A stretch of 64,000 nt of DNA, from positions 1,803,501 through 1,867,500 of the forward strand of contig NZ_CP041253.1 of assembly GCF_006575665.1 (NCBI RefSeq). Direction: 5' to 3'. The notes below the pieces were generated by a model, which had not been told where the DNA came from, did no database searches, and saw only the letters and a list, made by a program, of their open reading frames with translations. Below, one piece after another: positions 17,530 to 24,625 of the stretch. Position numbers and translations under genes: made by a program. This DNA is from Echinicola soli (GTDB lineage Bacteria; Bacteroidota; Bacteroidia; Cytophagales; Cyclobacteriaceae). How positions within the stretch are numbered: position 1 is the first letter of the stretch; each line of letters starts with the position of its first letter.

Positions 17530-18810
17530 ACTCTGTCCTTTCCTTAAAGAAGTTGATCACCATCTCGGAAAATCGCTGCGGAATCTCTGCTGGGGCATTA
17601 TGACCAGCACCATCAACGATATTCAATGTGGCATCAGGGATGTTTTCGGCAATCAATCTGGTATGTGCTTCCTTGACATAATCATGTTCGCCTGCCATGA
17701 TCAATGTGGGACAGCTGACTTTCGATAAGGAGGAGGGAGAAATATTCGGTTCTGATCGTAAGCTTTTTTTGACACGTAAGGAGAATTCTTCCCTTTCGTT
17801 TTGTGTGCGGCTTTCTAACTCCTTGATTTGTTTTTTTAGTGTTTTATTGATTTTGGTATCTACAGCGGTATTATCATTGTACAGTACTGCGGACATGGCT
17901 GCCAGGCAGTTGACTTTGTCAGGATAGTCCATGGCGAGTATCAAGGCGGTGTTTCCACCATCACTCCATCCAAGCACATTGACTGCTTTCAGTCCAAGGT
18001 CATCCAAAAAGGCATTGACATCCTCAGCGTATAGCTCATAAGTCAACTTCTTACCGTCTTCAGTGGACTGCCCATGTCCCCTTGTATCCAGTGCGATGAT
18101 CTTATAGTGCTTCGCCAATATGGGAATAATGCTGGAAAAACTCGCTATCGACATGTCAGCACCATGCAATAGCAACAATGGCTCTCCTTCTCCATAGGTT
18201 TCATAATAGAGGTTTACACCATTTGCCTCTACCTGTTTCCCGACTTTGTTATTGCTTCCTATGGCGGTACTTCCACCATTTACGATGAGTCTTAAAATGT
18301 GGTTATTTTCTTGGTTTTGTTCTTTAGCTAGGGCAACACTGTCCTCTTTATTTAGGCTCATAAAGGCGGAAAGACCACTGTCGAGATCCTCGAAAGTTCC
18401 ATTAACCAAGGTGGGGGCATTTTCTTTGCCTTTGATGGTGAGTTGTAAGTTGTCTAAATAGTATTCCCCCTTACCTTGGCACATTACCCCAACTAAAAGC
18501 CTGGTGCCTTTTTTATGGATTTTCCCAGAAAGTGTTAATTCTTTTCATTCATTTTCTTCCATTGGAGCGGGCTCATCACCCAGGTGATTTTCCAGGAAAT
18601 TTCCTTGATCGTCATAACAAGCTGCAAAACCTATCACGAGGTTGTTTGAAGTGTACTTGGTAAGAGCACTGAATGTAAACTTTTTACCTTGATATTCTTG
18701 GATATTGACGGATTGGACATACCCAGAGTACGTTTCTTGGCGGGAGTTACATTAATAATTCCAAGAAACAGCAGGATGAGTCCTGTAAAAGCAGTTCTTT
18801 TCCTAGAATG
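17522..18810 (-). pseudogene. Alpha/beta hydrolase with decayed N-terminal region
   Basis: The C-terminal two-thirds is a normal alpha/beta hydrolase: LLLLHGADMS (oxyanion loop), VLGWSDGGNTA with nucleophile Ser, GEHDYVKEAH (Asp region) and GAGHNAPAE (His). The longest ATG-initiated frame (17522-18484, 320 residues) starts mid-domain at MCQGKGEYY. Reading further upstream in the same frame gives KELTLSGKIHKKGTRLLVG, then a TGA (complement of 18545-18547) exactly where a Trp is expected (ENE-stop-KELTL), then GKKFTFSALTKYTSNN and QETYSGYVQS. A signal-peptide-like segment (RKRTAFTGLILLFLGII) lies in another frame further up. One nonsense codon and at least one frameshift are therefore implied. 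A shortened cytoplasmic enzyme could still be made from 18484. Confidence 0.65.
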
Positions 18811-18856
18811 GTTATTTGAAGGGTTTATATAAATGCCTCATGGCATTCAAAAATGA

Positions 18857-20056
18857 TTAATTGAGCTTTTCATACGTAGATTTCGGGGGAGTGGTTGCCT
18901 GGATCTCTACTTTTCCCTTTTCCATATCTAGGTTTCGAGTATCATCATCTTTATTGAGATAGATCAGGATAAATGGAATGATGAAGAAAGTCAAAAGAAT
19001 ATAAGCTACGCCAATGACTTTTTTCTTGGCAGCATTTTTTCCGAAATGGATGGCGAGTTTTACCGGAATGTTCCTTAAGACAGGGAAAGGCAGAAATACC
19101 AAAGCTCCAATAAAATTGAACAGAAAGTGGACGATGGCAATAGCGATGGCGGCTTCGGTTTTATAAATGGCCGCGATGGCCGCGGTGATGGTGGTGCCGA
19201 TATTGGCACCGATGATAAATGGAAAGACCTTGTTTAAGGATACTTTTTTGGTAGCCACCGCAGGCACCAGTAGGGAGGTGGTCACAGTACTGGATTGGAC
19301 AGCAGCAGTAAAAAACACCCCATAGGCAAATGACCGATAAGGGTATTTAAAGATGTGTTTGCTGACCTCCTTAAAGCTCGGGGAGATAAAGGTTTTGTAA
19401 ACCGAAGAGGACAGGATTTTGATGGACAGAAAGAGTATGATAACACTGGTAACAAGTGCGAGGATCGGGATTTTTATCCAATCGATGATCAGGTTGCTCA
19501 ATGACCGGGTAAAGATGATATTGTAGGTGTAGTCTTCATCTATCCCATCGGTGACCGAAAGCAGGGAGCTGGAAACAAAAGCGGCTACTTTGCTGAGGAA
19601 GCCAAAATAATATTCCAGAGGTAAAAGTATGATGACAGTGATGATATTGAACAGGTCATGGAGTACCCCGGTGGAAATAGCCTTGCGGAATTCACTTTTC
19701 TTCATGATATAAGTGAAGGAAACCAGGGTGGAGGTGAGAGTGGTGCCTATATTTGCTCCCATAACGATGGGGACTGCCTGCATGATGGAGAGGCTTCCCG
19801 AGGCCACTACAGCCACTACCATGGCCGTGACAGTGCTACTGGACTGGATCAGTGCGGTCATTAATAAACCAATGAACAGGCCAACAAACGGGTTATTGGT
19901 GGCCAGGAAGATCTCATTGGCGACTTCATTGTTCATGTTCAGGAGAGAGACCGTCAAAAGATCGATGGAGGTCATGAATAGAATCAGTGCAAATAACATT
20001 TGCACTGCCATGATCCACCAATGATTGTATTCCTTCTTTTGGGTCAATTCTGCCAT
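18857..20056 (-). CDS. Na+/phosphate cotransporter family protein (NptA/PhoU-less type)
   Basis: Inner-membrane sodium-coupled phosphate transporter family, 399 residues with about nine hydrophobic spans. The two inverted-repeat signatures are present: ALIQSSSTVTAMVVAVVASG with MGANIGTTLTSTL, and AAVQSSTVTTSLLVPAVATKK with IGANIGTTITA; the QSS motifs form the transport site in this family. There is no C-terminal PhoU domain, so it is the short form. The divergent neighbour 349 bp away also belongs to a phosphate-transporter family, which supports the substrate and suggests joint control. Confidence 0.9.
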   Translation of the reverse strand: MAELTQKKEYNHWWIMAVQMLFALILFMTSIDLLTVSLLNMNNEVANEIFLATNNPFVGLFIGLLMTALIQSSSTVTAMVVAVVASGSLSIMQAVPIVMGANIGTTLTSTLVSFTYIMKKSEFRKAISTGVLHDLFNIITVIILLPLEYYFGFLSKVAAFVSSSLLSVTDGIDEDYTYNIIFTRSLSNLIIDWIKIPILALVTSVIILFLSIKILSSSVYKTFISPSFKEVSKHIFKYPYRSFAYGVFFTAAVQSSTVTTSLLVPAVATKKVSLNKVFPFIIGANIGTTITAAIAAIYKTEAAIAIAIVHFLFNFIGALVFLPFPVLRNIPVKLAIHFGKNAAKKKVIGVAYILLTFFIIPFILIYLNKDDDTRNLDMEKGKVEIQATTPPKSTYEKLN

Positions 20057-20156
20057 TTAGCAATGAGTCCTCTTCTTAGTAAAATAAAGGCCTAATTTAG
20101 GGTAATTCACAAAATAAGGCGAATAACCTTAGATAATTTTGTATTTAATATGAAGC

Positions 20157-20320
20157 TTATGTTAACAATACCCTAAAAAATCAAAATCTTGAAATCCTAG
20201 GGCAATATTTTATTCTTGTTATAGGTGAATTTTTACGGAAATATTTTGCTCCCAAATTTTTTTGAAACATATTGTAGTATGTTAAGTTTTTTTGCAGATC
20301 AGTGATGTTATGTTAACAAT
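20157..20320. promoter_or_regulatory. Two copies of TTATGTTAACAAT between the phosphate transporters
   Basis: The 13-mer TTATGTTAACAAT occurs at 20157-20169 and 20308-20320 in the same orientation, 151 bp apart, with a partial copy (TATGTTAAG) at 20278-20286. It contains the palindrome GTTAAC. The first copy lies 101 bp upstream of the minus-strand gene and the second 86 bp upstream of the plus-strand gene, so each gene has one. The GTTAACA core resembles the TTAACA element of Gram-positive PhoP boxes, but a Bacteroidota phosphate operator is not established by this. Confidence 0.4.
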
Positions 20321-20350
20321 TTCATAATATATAACTCCTATAAAGTTATT

Positions 20351-20358
20351 TAACTTTG
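20351..20358 (+). promoter_or_regulatory. Candidate Bacteroidota -7 element
   Basis: TAACTTTG fits the Bacteroidota primary-sigma -7 consensus TAnnTTTG and lies 48 bp before the ATG of the PiT-like gene. No clear TTG -33 element is seen at the right distance. Confidence 0.4.
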
Positions 20359-20405
20359 TGACCGAGTAAAAAAAATCCTCTCAGTTAATCGCCAAAAAAA
20401 AATCT

Positions 20406-21536
20406 ATGGCTAAATTAAAAGATCAGAACATTAATCAGGATGCTTTATCTAAAGCGGCCTATTCACTTTTTGATTTTACAAAGAAGGAGAAGTCCTTTTT
20501 GATTGTTTTGTGTATCCTGGTTTCCATCGCCGGCTTTATCACCCAGTACACGTACGCCGCCATGTGGTTTGGGTTTTCACTTGCAGCATATTCGGCAATC
20601 GGAAACGACAGTATCCAGACCATCGGAACATTTATCGCTTCCAACCAACGCCGTAAATGGTATTGGCTGTGGTTGTTTATGGGAGGGATTTTCGTAGCCA
20701 CGGCTGTTTACAGTTGGGTGACCTATGGTGGTGATGTGAGTTATCAGCGGCTCTATGTAAAGGGACTGGACAAGGCTCCAGAGGAATTTGTGTTTTTACA
20801 GTTGGCAGCACCGATCGTCTTGATGGTCATGACTAGGCTAAGAATGCCCGTTTCTACCACATTTTTGCTATTGAACGTATTTACCTATAAGGCAGGCACG
20901 ATAGCAGGTGTGGTTCAGAAAAGTTTGATTGGTTATGTATTGGCATTTGTTATTGCCATAGTGGTATGGTTTGTATTGGAGAAATTTGTGACCAGTTACC
21001 TGAAAGGGAAAACCAAAAATTATTGGTATGTTCTCCAATGGATTACTTCCGGTGCGCTGTGGTCACTATGGCTGATGCAGGATGCCGCTAACATTGCAGT
21101 GTTTTTGCCAAGGGTGCTGAATATATATGAGTTCATTGCCTATGCTGGATTTATCTTTTTTGGAATGGGCTTTTTGTTCTATTTTAAAGGAGATCGTATT
21201 CAGGGGATTGTGAATGAAAAAACGCAAGTTACCGACGTAAGGGCGGCGACTATTGTGGATTTTGTGTACTGTATCTTGTTGTTTTATTTTAAGATGTACA
21301 GCAAAATGCCCATGAGTACTACTTGGGTTTTCATTGGCCTTTTGGGAGGCCGAGAGATTGCCATTGCCTTGGCCAAGTCCAAAAAGCTTAAGAAGCGAAA
21401 AGCCCGTTTGGTACGTGCCTATATGCTGGCAAGGAATGATATGTTTAAGGCAGCTATCGGTTTGATTGTTTCCCTGATACTGGCCCTGATTATTAATGAA
21501 GGGGTGCGAAATGAAATATTCGATTTGTTGTTTTAA
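20406..21536 (+). CDS. PiT-family inorganic phosphate transporter homologue
   Basis: 376 residues, about nine membrane spans. The PiT family is recognised by two related motifs: here GNDSIQTIGTF (about 66-76) replaces the canonical GANDVANA, and DAANIAVFLPR (about 222-232) is the second copy; MPVSTTF (about 146) and MPMSTTWVFIGLLGGREIA (about 305) match the family's 'P-x-S-T-T' repeats. It is shorter and more divergent than classical PitA, so phosphate as substrate is likely but not certain. It is divergent from a Na/Pi cotransporter-family gene, and the shared region holds a repeated 13-mer. Confidence 0.78.
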   Translation: MAKLKDQNINQDALSKAAYSLFDFTKKEKSFLIVLCILVSIAGFITQYTYAAMWFGFSLAAYSAIGNDSIQTIGTFIASNQRRKWYWLWLFMGGIFVATAVYSWVTYGGDVSYQRLYVKGLDKAPEEFVFLQLAAPIVLMVMTRLRMPVSTTFLLLNVFTYKAGTIAGVVQKSLIGYVLAFVIAIVVWFVLEKFVTSYLKGKTKNYWYVLQWITSGALWSLWLMQDAANIAVFLPRVLNIYEFIAYAGFIFFGMGFLFYFKGDRIQGIVNEKTQVTDVRAATIVDFVYCILLFYFKMYSKMPMSTTWVFIGLLGGREIAIALAKSKKLKKRKARLVRAYMLARNDMFKAAIGLIVSLILALIINEGVRNEIFDLLF

Positions 21537-21659
21537 AGGAGAGCTCAGTTTAGGCTGTCCCATAGATAGAGAATCTGTCATCAAAAGTGGAACGAAGTAA
21601 GCGCAATACGCTTTCGTTGCATTTATAAAAGATTGCGATTCCGGTATACACCACGGAAA

Positions 21660-21686
21660 GGCTTGCAGCACTGCAGGCCTTTTTTA
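21660..21686 (+). terminator. Rho-independent terminator after the PiT-like gene
   Basis: GGCTTGCA (21660-21667) pairs with TGCAGGCC (21672-21679), loop GCAC, followed by six T. It lies 124 bp past the stop. Confidence 0.8.
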
Positions 21687-21926
21687 TACCTATGCGCTAT
21701 CTCTATAATTTTATATTCCAGAATAACGGTCAAGCTATTTCAGGACGAGACAACCTATAATTAATGCTGATCTATAAATTATGGAGGCAGTTGGAAAATA
21801 AAAATCGGATTATGCCTCTTTTAAATTTCGAATTTCATCAGCTAAAACAGGAATGTTGTTTTGAATTATTCCCCACAACATTTCAGGTTCAACTGAGCCC
21901 AAAGCATGTGAAATATATTTCTTATT

Positions 21927-22070
21927 CCTGCTTTGTCATGTTACGGTTATTTTAGGAGATTCCTCCTTCGTCGGAATAGCCTGCCCCGGTGGATATCGGG
22001 GACAAAAGACGCTGTCATCCCGAGGAACGAGGGATCTCTTTGAGGTACTTTCTTAATTTGACAAAGCAGG
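21927..22070. mobile_element. Miniature inverted-repeat element, CCTGCTTTGTCA ends
   Basis: 144 bp with perfect 12-bp terminal inverted repeats CCTGCTTTGTCA (21927-21938) and TGACAAAGCAGG (22059-22070), flanked by direct ATT triplets (21924-21926, 22071-22073). The interior folds back: GAGATTCCTCCTTCGTCGGAAT near the left pairs with ATCCCGAGGAACGAGGGATCTC near the right, and CCCCGGTGGATATCGGGG sits in the middle. It has no coding capacity and is inserted in the catalytic region of the hepT gene. Confidence 0.82.
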
Positions 22071-22271
22071 ATTAATCCAATAATGTTTTTAGAAACTGTG
22101 ATTTTGATGTTAGGATCGATCTCAATCATTTTCTGTATCGCTTCTCCGATAATTTCTAAATCCCGCTCAACTGCCCGCTGCAAAATGATCTCTTCAGAAA
22201 AATTGTTGAAGTTGTTTTGAGTTTTCTGCTTAATAAATTCGATTTCCTCAATAACACTTTCAATATCTAAA

Positions 22272-22529
22272 AACCTGAGTTCGACTCATAATTAGCATCA
22301 AAAACGTCATTGCGAGGAGCTTGCGACGCGGCAATCTCGTTTTCAGATACGGGATCGCTTCACTTCGTTCGCGATGACGGTTTTTTCCTACGTTGCGAGC
22401 TGCCGCGGCTTCCTCCCCTCAAATCTTCCTCTAAGCTCTGTTTGGCACCAGACAAGCCTGTTTGGCACCAGGCAAGCCTGCCTGGAGCAGACAGGCTCGC
22501 AGTGACGGTTTTATAATCGAACTGAGGTT
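22272..22529. mobile_element. Miniature element, AACCTGAGTTCG-ended family (copy 2)
   Basis: 258 bp between AACCTGAGTTCG (22272-22283) and CGAACTGAGGTT (ending 22529), inverted with one mismatch. Direct AAA triplets (22269-22271, 22530-22532) are the target duplication, confirmed because excision restores the hepT frame. The interior has fold-back halves (cgtcattgcgaggagcttgc and cgttcgcgatgacgg) and a later GC-rich part with duplicated 'ggcaccaGacaagcctg' units. Non-coding; longer than the 161-bp copy at 5823-5983, so it may be composite. Confidence 0.8.
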
Positions 22530-22547
22530 AAAATGTACTTGAGTAGT

Positions 22548-22856
22548 TTATGCAGCATACAAATCTACTTTTGACTGATAAACTTCTTTTTTTAGAACTG
22601 GGTTCTTAAGCGATTTGCTAGACAAAAGATCTACTTTTCTATTTAAAATTTCTTGAAGCTGATCTAACAACGAAAAGTAGTTGTCGGCATATTCCAAAAC
22701 ATCAATATCATCAGAAAACTCAACAAGCAGATCGATATCGCTGTCTTCATGCATGGCATTTTTTGCAGCTGATCCAAATAGAGAAATGGCCTCAACGTGA
22801 TGTTGCTTACACGCTGTTATTATTTCATCAAGTTTATTTTGAATCAATTCAATCAT
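22548..22856 (-). CDS. mntA: MntA-like minimal nucleotidyltransferase antitoxin
   Basis: 102-residue MNT-fold nucleotidyltransferase. The active-site motif is LFGSAAKNAMHEDSDIDLL: Gly28-Ser29 and the metal-binding Asp40 and Asp42 are intact. In HepT/MntA (type VII) toxin-antitoxin systems this enzyme neutralises the HEPN RNase by transferring AMP to it. The length (about 100) is usual. The partner toxin gene overlaps its 3' end by 11 nt but is broken by two insertions, so this is an orphaned, apparently intact antitoxin. ATG at 22856 follows a weak AT-rich leader. Confidence 0.9.
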   Translation of the reverse strand: MIELIQNKLDEIITACKQHHVEAISLFGSAAKNAMHEDSDIDLLVEFSDDIDVLEYADNYFSLLDQLQEILNRKVDLLSSKSLKNPVLKKEVYQSKVDLYAA

Positions 22857-23148
22857 AATTTCAAAGATTACATGAAATTTCGAATAGTACCCATGCCCTG
22901 CTTAATGGTGTAAAACTCGTTATAACCAAAAAAGAATGCACATTATCAATTAAAATTAAAGAATAACTCAACAACCTAAGATCCTCCACCAAATGGTTCG
23001 ACTTTGCTCTCATTAGCTCCAGAATGACGAACATCTATGAGACAGCCATTTTTTTTAACCTCATTTTTAAATTCTTGCATTTGGATGTGTAAAAGGGCTT
23101 TGTCTCCCGCTAAATTTACCTTAACTTCATTTTCCAAAATCAGCGAAT

Positions 23149-23592
23149 ATGGATTTGTACACACCGGAGTATTTTATGAATGAAGCCTTAAAGGAGGCCA
23201 AGATGGCTTTTGAAGAAGGTGAAATTCCAGTTGGGGCGGTGATGGTATGCAGAAACAGGGTAATAGCAAGGGCTTATAACCAGACAGAGAAGCTCACTGA
23301 TGTGACGGCTCATGCTGAAATCCTGGCTATCACAGCAGCATCGGATTCACTAGGGGCAAAATACCTCACAGAGTGTGAACTATATGTCACATTGGAGCCC
23401 TGCGTGATGTGTGCTGGTGCCAGCTTTTGGGCTCAGCTCGGTGGCATCCATTTTGCAGCTTTTGATCCTAGAAGAGGATATTCTAACATCAAAGAAGGGC
23501 TTTTACATCCAAAAACCAAGATCAGTCAAGGGATTATGGAAGCAGAAGCCAAACAGTTGTTAGATTCCTTCTTCAAACAACTGAGAAAATAG
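23149..23592 (+). CDS. tadA: tRNA-specific adenosine deaminase
   Basis: Zinc deaminase converting A34 to inosine in tRNA-Arg(ACG), or a close guanine/cytosine-deaminase relative. 147 residues. The zinc site is HAE (His55, with catalytic Glu57) and PCVMC (Cys85, Cys88). EIPVGAV and LEPCVMCAGA are the expected family stretches, and the length fits TadA. It is monocistronic, 110 bp before the superoxide dismutase gene on the same strand. No anticodon-loop partner genes are nearby, as is normal. Confidence 0.92.
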   Translation: MDLYTPEYFMNEALKEAKMAFEEGEIPVGAVMVCRNRVIARAYNQTEKLTDVTAHAEILAITAASDSLGAKYLTECELYVTLEPCVMCAGASFWAQLGGIHFAAFDPRRGYSNIKEGLLHPKTKISQGIMEAEAKQLLDSFFKQLRK

Positions 23593-23701
23593 CATATTTA
23601 TAGGCTTTAGAGAACTCTTTTTGAGTTATCTTGGTTTGTGTAGTACATGATTTTAGAAGAGAAGAATTATTTTAATGTTTAACCATAAAATTTTATAAAC
23701 A

Positions 23702-24307
23702 ATGGCTTTTGAATTACCAAAACTACCGTATGACTACAATGCATTGGAACCAAATATCGATGCTAAGACAATGGAAATCCACTATGGAAAACACCACAAT
23801 GGTTATGTGACTAAGTTGAACGATGCTGTTGCGGGGACTGACTTGGAAGGTAAAAGCCTTGAGGAATTGATGAAAGTAGCCGGTTCTAATGGAGCGGTAA
23901 GAAATAATGGTGGAGGACACTATAACCACTCACTTTTCTGGACGATCCTTTCACCAAACGGTGGAGGTCAGCCTTCAGGAGATTTGGCCTCTGCTATCGA
24001 TGCGAAGTTTGGATCTTTTGATGCGTTCAAAGAAGAATTCAATAAAGCTGCTGCTACCAGGTTTGGTTCAGGTTGGGCTTGGCTGTGTGTTGATAAAAGC
24101 AAAGAGCTGTGTGTATGCTCCTCGCCAAATCAGGACAATCCACTGATGGATATTGCCGAATGCCCAGGCACTCCGATTCTTGGATTAGATGTGTGGGAGC
24201 ACGCATACTACCTAAACTACCAAAACAGAAGACCTGACTATATTTCTGCTTTTTGGAATGTAGTAAACTGGGAAGAGGTGAGCAAAAGATATGCTGCCGC
24301 CAAATAG
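23702..24307 (+). CDS. sodB: Superoxide dismutase (Fe/Mn)
   Basis: 201-residue cytoplasmic Fe/Mn superoxide dismutase. The metal ligands are His27 (HYGKHH), His76 (HYNHSLFW), Asp163 and His167 ([11 protein letters not shown]). No signal peptide. [16 protein letters not shown] is the conserved C-terminal stretch. Fe versus Mn cannot be settled by eye; the symbol is a convention. The gene is followed within 34 bp by a strong terminator. Confidence 0.95.
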   Translation: MAFELPKLPYDYNALEPNIDAKTMEIHYGKHHNGYVTKLNDAVAGTDLEGKSLEELMKVAGSNGAVRNNGGGHYNHSLFWTILSPNGGGQPSGDLASAIDAKFGSFDAFKEEFNKAAATRFGSGWAWLCVDKSKELCVCSSPNQDNPLMDIAECPGTPILGLDVWEHAYYLNYQNRRPDYISAFWNVVNWEEVSKRYAAAK

Positions 24308-24625
24308 GCAGTGCAGCCAACATAAAATTAACTGAGAAAGATCCCCGATTCGCTGATGCGAGTCGGGGATTTTTTTTGAGGTAGGAAATCTGATAACCTC
24401 AGTTCGATTTATATAAGTTGATAAAAAAAACGGGGTTTTAACATAGAAGCTCAGGTTGACACAATGGACAGACTGTTTGTAAATGAACGATCATACTGTA
24501 CGTAAATGTACACTTTTTTTGTCTGCTAATTTTTTAAAACACTGATAATCAATTATTTAAAAAATACATTTTCATCTGGCACTGTTTTTCTAAAGATAGG
24601 TCATAGCATTGAAATTTAGAAAACT
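24308..24625. other. Leader region of the TonB receptor with a short repeat copy
   Basis: Apart from the terminator at its start, this stretch holds a possible small member of the AACCTSAGTTCG family at 24395-24457 (AACCTCAGTTCG at the left, GAAGCTCAGGTT at the right, 63 bp). The following 'aggttgacacaat' recurs at 27182-27194. The remainder is AT-rich leader; no gene seen. Confidence 0.4.
24341..24377 (+). terminator. Rho-independent terminator after superoxide dismutase
   Basis: 13-bp stem ATCCCCGATTCGC / GCGAGTCGGGGAT (one G-U), loop TGAT, followed by eight T. Confidence 0.92.

Larger units (their letters stand above)
21810..22558 (-). pseudogene. hepT: HepT-like toxin (HEPN RNase, DUF86) split by two miniature elements
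   Basis: Three same-strand segments together encode a HepT protein: 22530-22558 (MLHKLLKYIL), 22071-22268 (DIESVIEEIEF ... QRAVERDLEIIGEAIQKM ... SKNIIGL) and 21810-21923 (HALGSVEPEMLWGIIQNN ... NLKEA-stop). They are interrupted by elements at 22272-22529 and 21927-22070. Removing each element with one copy of its 3-bp duplication joins the first two segments in frame (KYILDIESVIEE). The total is 341 nt, one short of 114 codons; the missing base falls in the T-run after RNIF, inside the catalytic R-x4-H motif (RNIF-S-H). The start overlaps the antitoxin stop by 11 nt, the normal coupling for such pairs. The toxin is certainly non-functional. Confidence 0.82.

Noticed and set aside
21764..21955. 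63-residue plus-strand frame
   Set aside because: It is antisense to the 3' part of the broken hepT gene and runs into the miniature element.
22976..23164. 62-residue minus-strand frame between mntA and tadA
   Set aside because: Overlaps the tadA start, and I could not match it to anything; a remnant of a lost gene is possible.
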